DNA of 64,000 bases, taken from the NCBI RefSeq assembly GCF_024814355.1, contig NZ_JANUXV010000002.1, forward strand, positions 1 to 64,000. The letters run 5' to 3'. The stretch's first letter is position 1. The number at the start of each line of letters is the position of its first letter. The notes under the pieces were generated by a model. It was not told the origin of the DNA. It saw only the letters and a list, made by a program, of their open reading frames with translations, and made no database searches. This DNA is from Gleimia sp. 6138-11-ORH1 (GTDB lineage: Bacteria; Actinomycetota; Actinomycetes; Actinomycetales; Actinomycetaceae). The position numbers were made by a program, and so were the translations under genes. Of the stretch, positions 26,488 through 34,880 are shown piece by piece.

Positions 26488-27023
26488 TACTTACCAGCCT
26501 TTCCGACCTTGCGACGTACGTTTTCGCCTGCGTAGCGAATACCCTTACCCTTGTAAGGTTCAGGCTTACGGATCTTGCGAATATTCGCAGCGACCTCGCC
26601 AACAAGCTGCTTATCAATACCGTTAACCGAGAACTTAACCTGGTTATCGACCTTGAATTCGATACCTTCTGGAGCTTCAACAACTACTGGGTGAGAGAAT
26701 CCCAGAGCGAATTCCAAAGAGGTGCCTTTTGCGGTTACACGGTAACCGGTACCCACGATTTCCAGCTTCTTTGAGTAACCTTCGGTTACGCCGGTAATCA
26801 TGTTAGCGATCAGGGAGCGGGTTAAACCGTGGCGTGCACGGGAATCGCGCTGATCGTTTGGACGGGAAACCAGAATCTGGCCTTCTTCGATTACAGCGGT
26901 GATTGGAGAAACGATTACGTGTTCCAAAGTTCCCTTAGGACCTTTAACAGTTACGTTAGCGCCTTCAATCGTTACGTCAACACCAGCAGGGATGGTGATG
27001 GGAGCTTTACCAATACGTGACAT
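26487..27023 (-). CDS. rplF: 50S ribosomal protein L6
   Basis: Lies at the base of the L7/L12 stalk near the factor-binding site. The 178 residues comprise the usual two repeated domains, starting [17 protein letters not shown] and including [18 protein letters not shown]. The C-terminal [24 protein letters not shown] is invariant. Confidence 0.98.
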   Translation of the reverse strand: MSRIGKAPITIPAGVDVTIEGANVTVKGPKGTLEHVIVSPITAVIEEGQILVSRPNDQRDSRARHGLTRSLIANMITGVTEGYSKKLEIVGTGYRVTAKGTSLEFALGFSHPVVVEAPEGIEFKVDNQVKFSVNGIDKQLVGEVAANIRKIRKPEPYKGKGIRYAGENVRRKVGKAGK

Positions 27024-27034
27024 GGGTTTCCTCC

Positions 27035-27433
27035 TTACCAGATGTAGGCGAGGACTTCCCCACCTACTCCCCTGTTAGCTGCTTCACGGTCAGTCAGCAA
27101 GCCGGAGGAGGTTGACAAGATTGCAACACCCAGGCCGCCGCGTACGCTTGGCAGTTCGGTGGACTTTGCGTAAACGCGCAGACCCGGCTTGGAAACACGC
27201 TTCACGTCGGTGATAGCGGCTTCGCGGCGCGCGTTGTACTTGAGTTCGAGTGTCAGGGTCTTACCCACACGTGCGTCCTCAACCTTAGCTTCAGAGATGT
27301 AACCTTCAGCTACCAGGATTTTAGCAATTGCTGCTTTTAGCTTGGAGTGAGGCATGGACACCGATTCGTGGTGTGCCGCACTCGCGTTACGCAGACGCGT
27401 TAGCATATCTGCGATTGGATCAGTCATAGTCAT
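27035..27433 (-). CDS. rpsH: 30S ribosomal protein S8
   Basis: Primary 16S rRNA-binding protein of the central domain and the classical translational repressor of the spc operon in E. coli. The 132 residues include [13 protein letters not shown] and the C-terminal [21 protein letters not shown]. Autoregulation here is not shown by the sequence. Confidence 0.97.
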   Translation of the reverse strand: MTMTDPIADMLTRLRNASAAHHESVSMPHSKLKAAIAKILVAEGYISEAKVEDARVGKTLTLELKYNARREAAITDVKRVSKPGLRVYAKSTELPSVRGGLGVAILSTSSGLLTDREAANRGVGGEVLAYIW

Positions 27434-27504
27434 TTTGGGGATGTCCCCTTCCTCATCGGGGTTTCCGGACAGTGGTTCGCACTGACGGACCTACGATGTA
27501 GTCG

Positions 27505-27690
27505 TTACCAGCTACTCTTAGTCACGCCTGGCAGCTCGCCCTGATGAGCGAGTTCACGCAGGCAGACACGGCACAATCCGAACTTGCGGTAAACCGAACG
27601 TGGGCGACCACAACGGTTACAGCGAGTGTAAGCGCGCACTGCAAACTTTGGTTTGCGAGCGGCCTTTACCTTCAGCGAAGTCTTTGCCAT
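27505..27690 (-). CDS. rpsN: 30S ribosomal protein S14, zinc-binding type Z
   Basis: Short S14 (61 residues) with two CxxC pairs ([20 protein letters not shown]) that bind one zinc, so it is the C+ paralog. It lies between rplE and rpsH. A zinc-independent paralog, if any, would be encoded elsewhere. Confidence 0.97.
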   Translation of the reverse strand: MAKTSLKVKAARKPKFAVRAYTRCNRCGRPRSVYRKFGLCRVCLRELAHQGELPGVTKSSW

Positions 27691-27692
27691 GG

Positions 27693-28238
27693 TCAGTCCT
27701 CCTTGAATGGGAAGCCCAGGGCGCGCAGAAGCGCGCGGCCTTCTTCGTCGGTCTTAGCAGAGGTGACAATGGTGATATCCATGCCACGAACACGGTCAAT
27801 GCTGTCTTGGTCAATTTCATGGAACATAGACTGTTCAGTTAGACCGAAAGTGTAGTTGCCGTTACCGTCGAACTGCTTTGGGGACAGGCCACGGAAGTCG
27901 CGGATACGTGGCAGAGCCAACGTGATCAAGCGATCCATGAATTCCCACATACGGTCGCCACGCATAGTTACGTGTGCGCCAATAGGCTGACCTTCACGCA
28001 GTTTGAACTGTGCGATAGATTTACGAGCCTTAGTTACAACTGGTTTCTGACCGGTGATAGCGGTCAGGTCACGCAGTGCACCGTCAAGTGCCTTAGAATC
28101 ACGAGCTGCTTCACCAACACCCATGTTTACAACAACCTTTACCAGGTTGCCGACCTGCATTGGGTTAGCGTGTCCGAATTCCTTTACCAGCTGAGGGCGG
28201 ATTTCGTCGACGTATTTAGTCTTCAAACGAGGGGTCAT
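27693..28238 (-). CDS. rplE: 50S ribosomal protein L5
   Basis: 5S rRNA-binding protein that contacts P-site tRNA and the S13 bridge. The 181 residues include [21 protein letters not shown] and [27 protein letters not shown]. It overlaps rplX by 4 nt. Confidence 0.97.
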   Translation of the reverse strand: MTPRLKTKYVDEIRPQLVKEFGHANPMQVGNLVKVVVNMGVGEAARDSKALDGALRDLTAITGQKPVVTKARKSIAQFKLREGQPIGAHVTMRGDRMWEFMDRLITLALPRIRDFRGLSPKQFDGNGNYTFGLTEQSMFHEIDQDSIDRVRGMDITIVTSAKTDEEGRALLRALGFPFKED

Positions 28239-28681
28239 GCGCCGATTTCCTTTCCAGTTTCGAGGCCGCGCTTAGCGCCACCACGAATCACGCGGATTGG
28301 CTTACGGCTTACGCGCTTGCCGTTTTCGTCAACGTCAATGCGGAAACCAACGCGCACGCGCTGCTTGGTTTCGGGATCAACCAATGCCACCTTGGAAAGT
28401 GAGATAGGAGCTTCAATTAACTGAATTCCCCCAGTCACCTGTCCTTGAGCGGACTGCCCTTCACGAACGTGACGGGTCTTTAGGTTTACGCCTTCAACCA
28501 GAACCTTCTGTTCTTTAGGGAAGACCTTGATTACGCGACCTTGCTTGCCCTTATCGCCTGGCTTAATTGGTTCTAAGCCTTCAGCTGCACGGCGTGCATT
28601 GCGTTCGTCGATCTTCTTCTGGTCTGCGGTGCGACCAGCAATAACCTCTACCAGGTCACCTTTTTTAATCTTGGCTGCCAT
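28235..28681 (-). CDS. rplX: 50S ribosomal protein L24 with internal insertion
   Basis: Assembly initiator near the tunnel exit. The protein has 148 residues against about 105 in most bacteria. Much of the difference is a charged segment at about 18-42 (around [16 protein letters not shown]), inserted in the KOW loop between VEVIAGR and [12 protein letters not shown]; the C-terminus is also long. The remainder ([26 protein letters not shown]) is canonical. It overlaps rplE by 4 nt and rplN by one. Confidence 0.95.
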   Translation of the reverse strand: MAAKIKKGDLVEVIAGRTADQKKIDERNARRAAEGLEPIKPGDKGKQGRVIKVFPKEQKVLVEGVNLKTRHVREGQSAQGQVTGGIQLIEAPISLSKVALVDPETKQRVRVGFRIDVDENGKRVSRKPIRVIRGGAKRGLETGKEIGA

Positions 28682-29049
28682 CAGATCACCTCCGGAGCGA
28701 GGGAAACGATCTTCATGAACTTCTTATCACGAAGTTCACGACCCACTGGGCCGAAGATACGAGTTCCACGTGGTTCGCCATCGTTCTTCAAAATGACAGC
28801 TGCGTTTTCATCAAAACGGATGTATGAACCGTCTGGACGGCGACGTTCCTTACGGGTACGTACTACTACCGCCTTAACGACATCACCCTTCTTCACGTTG
28901 CCGCCGGGGATAGCGTCTTTCACGGTAGCGACGATAGTATCGCCTACTCCCGCGTAGCGCCGACCCGAGCCACCGAGCACGCGAATGCAAAGGATTTCCT
29001 TAGCACCCGTGTTGTCGGCAACCTTTAGTCGCGACTCCTGTTGAATCAT
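28681..29049 (-). CDS. rplN: 50S ribosomal protein L14
   Basis: Large-subunit protein at the intersubunit interface. I chose ATG at 29049 (122 residues, AGGAG 7 nt upstream, universal N-terminus [18 protein letters not shown]); the open frame extends 16 codons upstream. It is the first gene of the detached spc cluster, so the promoter lies in 29050-29453. Confidence 0.97.
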   Translation of the reverse strand: MIQQESRLKVADNTGAKEILCIRVLGGSGRRYAGVGDTIVATVKDAIPGGNVKKGDVVKAVVVRTRKERRRPDGSYIRFDENAAVILKNDGEPRGTRIFGPVGRELRDKKFMKIVSLAPEVI

Positions 29050-29122
29050 TCGTTTTCTCCTGTCGTCGAGCTGGTTCTGTGACGGAAACTCCGCCATAGC
29101 CTAGCCGAACGTGTACGGACTT

Positions 29123-29144
29123 TTACGTAACGGTTGTTACGTAA
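29123..29144. promoter_or_regulatory. Double TTACGTAA hairpin upstream of rplN
   Basis: TTACGTAAC (29123-29131) and GTTACGTAA (29136-29144) are perfect inverted repeats with a 4-nt loop, and each arm contains the palindrome TTACGTAA. It could be a leader hairpin of rplN or a two-site operator 74-95 nt before its start. Confidence 0.5.
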
Positions 29145-29154
29145 CTACTTCAGT

Positions 29155-29208
29155 TGTGCAGACGCGAGATCACTACTTCTCAACGAAGTGGAGCACGGTC
29201 TCTGCACA
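29155..29208 (-). promoter_or_regulatory. Second stem-loop in the rplN leader
   Basis: TGTGCAGA (29155-29162) pairs with TCTGCACA (29201-29208), and an inner ACTTC/GAAGT hairpin sits at 29175-29189. Together with the 29123-29144 hairpin it suggests a structured 5' leader on the spc transcript, as for autogenously controlled ribosomal operons. Which protein would bind it is unknown. Confidence 0.4.
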
Positions 29209-29453
29209 GAAAGAAGGTTGTCTACTTGCATTCACAAGGTTTAGTTGTATCAGCTGAAGTATGCGGACACACTCCACCTGCACAAAATAAACTGCAACCT
29301 ATCTAGATTACGCTAAAAAGGGGGAAAAAGAAAAGTTTTTTCTAATAAAACTGGCTGTGCAGTGTCTCACCACTTTCACCTGCTTGCTGTAGCTTCTCTT
29401 CCCCACCTGCGTTAATCTTTACTACGGGTGTTACCCACGGAAGGAGAGAGCAG
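29209..29453. other. Divergent promoter region, rplN and TetR gene
   Basis: Should contain the promoters of the minus-strand spc operon and the plus-strand TetR gene. AT-rich DNA at 29280-29350 fits a promoter, but I could not choose a -35/-10 pair with confidence. No further gene is seen. Confidence 0.4.
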
Positions 29454-30143
29454 ATGAGCGACCGATTAGAAACGGAACAGCGCCTCATCGAAGCAACCAA
29501 ACGCATTATGGTTACTCACGGTGTGGAAGGGTGTACGTTAGAACGCATCACCGAAGCGGCGGGATTTACACGCGGCGCCTTCTATTCAAATTTCCGTTCC
29601 AAAGAAGAACTTTTCGTAGCAGTTGCCGAAGACGAATACGCCATCGGGATTAGACGAATCAAACAGTTCGGCGAACAGTGGGCCGGACACATGGCTGACC
29701 ACCCCCTCCCCAAACCGCTCACCACAGAAATAAGCGCCTACATTTTTGCTGACGCACTGCGTAAATTCTTAGCGCATATGGAGCTAAATCGAGAGTTTTT
29801 CATTCTTCATTCCGAGTTCATGATCCGCTCTGCCCGCGTTCCCGATTGGGCTGCTCTCTTTGCGGAAATTAACCGCCAGTTTGTACTTGCTTTAGGTGAA
29901 GTTCTAAACGTAATCGTTGATTCTTTAGGACTCCAGCTCACCCATTCCGCAGAAGCCCTGTCTCAGGCAGTAATCGGCATCGTCCTCCGCGCCAACGGGG
30001 TGGCTTCTTGGGAGCAAATCCAGGCGCAAGCTACCTTAAATACAACGACGAAGAAACACTTCAGTTCCTCTATCGCCATAGAAGTAACTGAACTGATTGT
30101 TCCCCTACTCTTAGGCTGCACTAAACCGCAAACTGCAGAGTAA
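29454..30143 (+). CDS. TetR-family regulator beside the fatty-acid locus
   Basis: DNA-binding regulator of 229 residues. The TetR helix-turn-helix occupies about 10-55 (MVTHGVEGCTLERITEAAGF, then RGAFYSNFRSKEELF). The C-terminal ligand domain is unassigned. It starts at ATG 29454 behind AAGGAG. It lies between rplN (divergent) and birA-accBC-accD-fas (same strand) and is closed by its own terminator. Position suggests control of fatty acid synthesis, as FasR (also TetR family) does in mycobacteria and corynebacteria. Orthology to FasR is not shown, and ligand and operator are unknown. Confidence 0.88.
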   Translation: MSDRLETEQRLIEATKRIMVTHGVEGCTLERITEAAGFTRGAFYSNFRSKEELFVAVAEDEYAIGIRRIKQFGEQWAGHMADHPLPKPLTTEISAYIFADALRKFLAHMELNREFFILHSEFMIRSARVPDWAALFAEINRQFVLALGEVLNVIVDSLGLQLTHSAEALSQAVIGIVLRANGVASWEQIQAQATLNTTTKKHFSSSIAIEVTELIVPLLLGCTKPQTAE

Positions 30144-30174
30144 ATCGTCCACTTTTCCCACCTTAGACTTCATA

Positions 30175-30206
30175 TTTTCGAGGGCGCCTCGCAGCGTCCT
30201 CGAAAA
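30175..30206 (+). terminator. Terminator of the TetR gene, containing a CGAGGGCG motif
   Basis: TTTTCGAGG (30175-30183) pairs with CCTCGAAAA (30198-30206), extended by a G-U and three GC pairs, and is followed by ATTTTAT. The left arm includes the CGAGGGCG octamer at 30179-30186. Confidence 0.85.
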
Positions 30207-30250
30207 ATTTTATCCCCCGCGACACGACCCGGTGTGCTAGGTTTCACAAA

Positions 30251-30264
30251 ATACAAAAATGTAT
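30251..30264. promoter_or_regulatory. Palindrome ATACA-N4-TGTAT upstream of birA
   Basis: A perfect 5+5 inverted repeat with an AAAA centre lies in the AT-rich gap before birA-accBC-accD-fas. It is a candidate operator for the neighbouring TetR protein or a biotin-responsive factor; no second full copy was found. Confidence 0.35.
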
Positions 30265-30413
30265 CCGCTTGTAAAACTGTTTTTTCCCCGTATTTCTCCA
30301 CTAATCCTCAAAGCAAGCAAATTTCCCACAGACAAAAAACAATAATGTATTTCCTCTCAAATTAGGCATGTTCTACCGTTAATAAAACGTGTAAACGTAA
30401 AGAAAGACAAGGT

Positions 30414-31310
30414 ATGCCGAAGGAAATATTCTTCTGTCCAGTATTGGATTCCACCCAGTTAGAGGCGCAGCGCCGCCTCCACTCAAGCTACTTAACCAGC
30501 GCCCCAGGAGTGCTCTACCACGTAGCTACCGGACATCAAACTGCAGGCAGAGGACGTTTCACCCGCAATTGGGAAGACCTTCCACAAACCTGCTCCCTTT
30601 CTTCCACCGTAGTAAAACTACCCCAAACTGCTCTGAAAAACGCGCACTGGCTGACCATCATTGCAGCCCTTAGCGTAGTTGAAACCGTGCACGGTTTCTT
30701 CCCCCACACCCAGTCTTCCCTGAAACTAAAGTGGCCCAACGATGTGCTGTTTCAGGGAGCCAAACTCGGCGGCGTACTTGCCACGGTACTACCTACAACC
30801 GACCCTCAGTACGCCTACATCAGCCTTGGGGTGGGAGTGAATCTCCTCCAAGAAAGCTCTCACCTACCCACCCCTACGGCAATTTCCCTAAAAGCAGCGA
30901 AGCTCACTCCCCTTCCAAAAGTTAAACAGTTCAACCAAGAATTCTTTGAGATTCTCAACCAAAACCTTGAGATCTTCGTCAAAGCCAACTGGGAAAGCGA
31001 CTTCTTCCAAGCCCCCTACCAAAGCCTATTAAGCGGAATCGGTGAACTGGTGGAAGTAACTCACCTCAGCAGTGAAGCTCCCAACTCAAATGCAGAAACT
31101 GCCGGAAGTAAAAGCCCCAACACCTACACAGCTACATTCCTGGGAATCTCCCCCAACGGGTGGGCGCAACTCCAACCCGCAGCTTCCCCGGACACAATCA
31201 TAGAAGTTTCCAGCGCAGACATCACTTTTAGTCCTAACTCACCCGAAAACTTTCCTTCCACACAGCCCCTGTCCGCTCCCCTTACCCCCGATTTACAAGA
31301 GGTAAAATGA
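30414..31310 (+). CDS. birA: Biotin-[acetyl-CoA carboxylase] ligase, monofunctional
   Basis: Attaches biotin, through biotinyl-AMP, to the BCCP lysine of the carboxylase encoded next to it. Conserved motifs are TAGRGRFTRNW (biotinyl-AMP loop), LKWPNDVLFQGAKLGGVL and SLGVGVNL. It begins directly with the catalytic domain and has no N-terminal helix-turn-helix, so it is a group I ligase and not a BirA repressor. The 298 residues end in an SH3-like domain with a Pro/Ser-rich tail. It overlaps accBC by 4 nt. Confidence 0.93.
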   Translation: MPKEIFFCPVLDSTQLEAQRRLHSSYLTSAPGVLYHVATGHQTAGRGRFTRNWEDLPQTCSLSSTVVKLPQTALKNAHWLTIIAALSVVETVHGFFPHTQSSLKLKWPNDVLFQGAKLGGVLATVLPTTDPQYAYISLGVGVNLLQESSHLPTPTAISLKAAKLTPLPKVKQFNQEFFEILNQNLEIFVKANWESDFFQAPYQSLLSGIGELVEVTHLSSEAPNSNAETAGSKSPNTYTATFLGISPNGWAQLQPAASPDTIIEVSSADITFSPNSPENFPSTQPLSAPLTPDLQEVK

Positions 31311-33229
31311 GTTTTTCACACACTCTACTGGTAGCCAATCGCGGTGAAATTGCCGCACGCATTTTCCGAACCGCCAGAGAACTTGGGATACGCTCCATCG
31401 CGGTTTACACTCAACATGAAACAGACGCTGGCTGGGTGAAATTAGCAGACGAAGCTTTCCGGTTAGAAGGCACTACCGCCGCAGAAACCTACCTCAACCA
31501 AACCCAGCTTTTAGAAGTAGCCAAAACAGCCGGAGCCACTGCAATTCATCCCGGCTATGGTTTTCTCTCAGAAAACGCCGAATTTGCGGGTGCAGTACAA
31601 GCCGCTGGGCTGACCTGGATTGGCCCAGCACCTGAGGTTATCAACGCCCTCGGGAATAAAGCAACTGCCCGCCAACTGGCAATCTCACAAAATGTGCAAG
31701 TAATCCCCGGCACCCAAACTCCCCTGCGGAACTTCCAAGAACTCATCGACTTCGGCAACCAAGTTGGTTTCCCAATTATCAGCAAAGACCCAGCCGGAGG
31801 CGGCGGAAAAGGGATCATCGAATACGCTTCTTCTGAAGCAGCCACCCAATTCTTTAATGAGCGTGGCCTGCCCACTGACACAGATCTGCCAGCCGATAGC
31901 CTACTGGCAACTTCCTTCCTGGAAAAACGGTTAGTACACGCTCGCCACATCGAAACCCAATGTCTGCGCGATAGCCACGGAAATTTCTGGCTTGCCTCCA
32001 CCCGCGACTGCTCAGTGCAGCGACGCAACCAAAAACTAATTGAAGAAGCACCCGCCAGCGGGCTAAACCCAGAAACTCTCACTAACCTCCAACAGTGGTC
32101 AAAAACCCTCTTTGAAGCCGTAAACTACGTAGGAGCAGGCACCTGCGAATTCTTAGTAGACGAAGCTGGAAACGCCTACTTTTTAGAAGTAAACCCGCGC
32201 CTGCAAGTTGAACACACAGTCACTGAAGAAATCACCGGAGTAGACTTAGTTGCCCTGCAACTAGCCGTCGCCACCCAAGGATCTATAAAAGACTTAGTTA
32301 GCTCAGCAAATCAACCACGCGGTCACTCCATCCAACTACGAATCACCAGTGAAGACCCCGCCCAAAATCTACTCCCGCAAGCTGGAAAACTTCATTCAAT
32401 CACCTGGCCCAGTGGCGCAGGCATACGCATCGACGCAGCCTTAGTGGCTTCAGAAGAAATCCCCGTCGCCTTTGACTCACTCATCGCTAAACTAATCGTC
32501 ACAGCCCCCACCCGTGCTTTAGCGATCGCCAAAGCAAAACGTGCCCTGGCTGAAACCAAGATTAGCGGAGTCCCCACCTCTATTCCCCTTTACGAACAAA
32601 TCCTCTCAGAAGAAAACTTTGCTTGCGAAACTGGAAAAATCCACACTCGCTGGCTAGAAGAAAACCTCCTTACACCTGAAAACCTAGCAAAGTTCGCCGC
32701 AGAAACTACACCCGCGAATTCCCCTACCACTCAAACTTCCAATGGGGGAACCGCCAGCACACCGAAACTTAGCTTAGCTAACGCCCTCGAAATCCCAATT
32801 GAAATCGATGGAAAACGCAGCGTACTTCGCCTGCCCAGCGGCCTGTTACAACACCTTTTCCAAGCAGAAAATAACCTTGGGATAAATCCAGCAGTACCTG
32901 CTTTAAATGGATTAAACAACGGTACTTCCGCCGGAGTAGTCCCCACGCAAATTCGCCATAACCGCAGAGGAAGTAAAGATACGCTTGCCGGTGGTTCAGC
33001 AGCAATCACAGCTCCCATGCAAGCCACTGTCACTCGCGTGAATGTCACCGTAGGGCAAACTGTTTCAGCCGGAGACCTGGTTTGCGTGATTGAAGCAATG
33101 AAAATGGAACAGCCGCTTTACGCGGCCATCGCCGGAGTCGTTAAAGAAATCAAAGTTAATCCCAGCGAAGCAGTCACCAGCGGTCAAATCCTCTTAATCA
33201 TCGATGAAAACGAAAGGGATGAAAAATGA
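31307..33229 (+). CDS. accBC: Acyl-CoA carboxylase alpha chain: biotin carboxylase fused to BCCP
   Basis: Carboxylates biotin with bicarbonate and ATP, then carries it to AccD to make malonyl-CoA. The biotin carboxylase part runs to about residue 450 (NRGEIAARIFRTARELGI at the start; ATP-grasp loop GGGGKGI; EVNPRLQVEHTVTEEITG). A linker is followed by the C-terminal biotinyl domain with EAMKMEQ; the biotinylated lysine is residue 599. The 640-residue length is typical. It is coupled by 4-nt overlaps to birA upstream and accD downstream. The symbol reflects domain content. Confidence 0.94.
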   Translation: MSFSHTLLVANRGEIAARIFRTARELGIRSIAVYTQHETDAGWVKLADEAFRLEGTTAAETYLNQTQLLEVAKTAGATAIHPGYGFLSENAEFAGAVQAAGLTWIGPAPEVINALGNKATARQLAISQNVQVIPGTQTPLRNFQELIDFGNQVGFPIISKDPAGGGGKGIIEYASSEAATQFFNERGLPTDTDLPADSLLATSFLEKRLVHARHIETQCLRDSHGNFWLASTRDCSVQRRNQKLIEEAPASGLNPETLTNLQQWSKTLFEAVNYVGAGTCEFLVDEAGNAYFLEVNPRLQVEHTVTEEITGVDLVALQLAVATQGSIKDLVSSANQPRGHSIQLRITSEDPAQNLLPQAGKLHSITWPSGAGIRIDAALVASEEIPVAFDSLIAKLIVTAPTRALAIAKAKRALAETKISGVPTSIPLYEQILSEENFACETGKIHTRWLEENLLTPENLAKFAAETTPANSPTTQTSNGGTASTPKLSLANALEIPIEIDGKRSVLRLPSGLLQHLFQAENNLGINPAVPALNGLNNGTSAGVVPTQIRHNRRGSKDTLAGGSAAITAPMQATVTRVNVTVGQTVSAGDLVCVIEAMKMEQPLYAAIAGVVKEIKVNPSEAVTSGQILLIIDENERDEK

Positions 33230-34845
33230 GTCGTTCCATTCTTTCAATTGCCCGTGAAAGCCTAGCCAAAGCCTTTCACTTCCCCGCGCATTCGCAGGTA
33301 GCTGAACCTGAAGTTAGTGCCTCCCACAGCTTAGATGAGCTGGAAGATATTGCCGAGCAGCGGGCACGTGCCATGCAGCACCCGAAAGGAAAGCAAACTG
33401 CCAGAGAACGTATTAACGCTTTAGCTGACGCAGGTACCTTCGCGGAAATCAACCGTTTTTTAGGTGGCGATATTGACGCTGGGTATTTGGGTTCTGGAGT
33501 TATCACCGGATTCGCCAAAATAAGTGGGCGTTCCGTAGCCATCTATGCGCAGGACTTTTCGATTCGCGGTGGCTCATTAGGTGAAGTTGAGGGCCGGAAA
33601 ATCCTGCACCTAATGGAACAGGCTCTAATCATGCGGATCCCCGTAATCGCCATGTTAGATTCAGGTGGGGCGCGTATCCAAGAAGGCGTAGCCGCGCTGG
33701 CTCAATACGGGCGCATCTTCAAAAAATCCTGTGAACTATCCGGAGTAGTTCCACAAATTTCGATTATTTTAGGTCCCTGCGCCGGCGGAGCAGTTTATGG
33801 GCCCGCCCTAACCGATTTCGTGATTATGGCGAAAGAATCTTCCTTCATGTTCGTAACTGGACCAGAGGTAGTTAAAGCAGTTACTGGTGAATCCGTTTCA
33901 TCAGAAGAACTGGGCGGCGCAAAACTGCATTCCGCGATCACCGGAGTAGCCCACTACATGGCTGAAGATGAAACTGACGCACTGGACTATACTCGGTCGC
34001 TACTGTCCTACCTGCCTTCTTCTTTTGAAGAACCCGCCCCCTGTTTCGCCTACGCCCCAACTGCTGAAGATGAAGAACGCGCGAAATTGGTTGCTTCTTT
34101 AGTGCCAAAATCTCCAAAACAGCCCTACGACATGGTTGAAGTAATCGAACATTTAGTTGATCACGGAGAATTCCTACAAATTCAAGAACTTTTCGCTCCG
34201 TCCATTGTGATTGGATTTGGCGCATTTAATGGGCGTTCAGTGGGGGTAGTTGCCAACCAGTCAATGGCAGATGCCGGCACGTTAGATGTGAATGCCTCTG
34301 AAAAAGCCTCCCGCTTTGTACAGTTCTGTAACGCATTTTCTATTCCCGTAATCACCTTAGTTGATGTTCCGGGATACCGTCCGGGAACTGAGCAGGAAAG
34401 AGCTGGGATTATCCGTCGCGGAGCGAAAATGATTACCGCTTATTCTACTGCCACCATTCCGTTAGTCACCATAATCTTACGTAAAGCGTACGGCGGAGCC
34501 TACATTGTGATGGGTTCTAAAGCCATGGGCGCCGATCTTAACTTCGCCTGGCCCGATGCGCAGATTGCCGTGATGGGGGCCGAGGGCGCTGTGAACATCG
34601 TCCACCGGAAAGATCTACAAACTGCTAAGGAACAGGGGCAAAACGTAGATGAACTGCGGATAGAACTGGAAGAACGCTACGCATTCCAGTCAGTCAATCC
34701 GAATCTCTCCTTAAAGATTGGGGAATTAGATGGGTTGATTCGCCCCGAAGATACTCGCAGCGTGATTATTTCTTCACTCACTGTTTTAGCTGGGAAACGT
34801 CGCCCGTTCAGGGAACCGCGCATCACCGCTAATCCACCTTTATAA
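33226..34845 (+). CDS. accD: Acyl-CoA carboxylase beta chain (carboxyltransferase)
   Basis: Transfers CO2 from biotin to acetyl-CoA and/or propionyl-CoA. The 539 residues form two crotonase-like halves: the first with QDFSIRGGSLGE and ILGPCAGGAVYGPAL, the second with DVPGYRPGTEQE and RKAYGGAYIVMGSK. It belongs to the PccB/AccD family of actinobacteria. It lies between accBC and fas, so acetyl-CoA carboxylation for fatty acid synthesis is its likely main job. Substrate choice depends on pocket residues I cannot judge. Confidence 0.94.
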   Translation: MSRSILSIARESLAKAFHFPAHSQVAEPEVSASHSLDELEDIAEQRARAMQHPKGKQTARERINALADAGTFAEINRFLGGDIDAGYLGSGVITGFAKISGRSVAIYAQDFSIRGGSLGEVEGRKILHLMEQALIMRIPVIAMLDSGGARIQEGVAALAQYGRIFKKSCELSGVVPQISIILGPCAGGAVYGPALTDFVIMAKESSFMFVTGPEVVKAVTGESVSSEELGGAKLHSAITGVAHYMAEDETDALDYTRSLLSYLPSSFEEPAPCFAYAPTAEDEERAKLVASLVPKSPKQPYDMVEVIEHLVDHGEFLQIQELFAPSIVIGFGAFNGRSVGVVANQSMADAGTLDVNASEKASRFVQFCNAFSIPVITLVDVPGYRPGTEQERAGIIRRGAKMITAYSTATIPLVTIILRKAYGGAYIVMGSKAMGADLNFAWPDAQIAVMGAEGAVNIVHRKDLQTAKEQGQNVDELRIELEERYAFQSVNPNLSLKIGELDGLIRPEDTRSVIISSLTVLAGKRRPFREPRITANPPL

Positions 34846-34880
34846 GCCAGCAAATACCAAAATCAGAAAGAACTTTTAAA

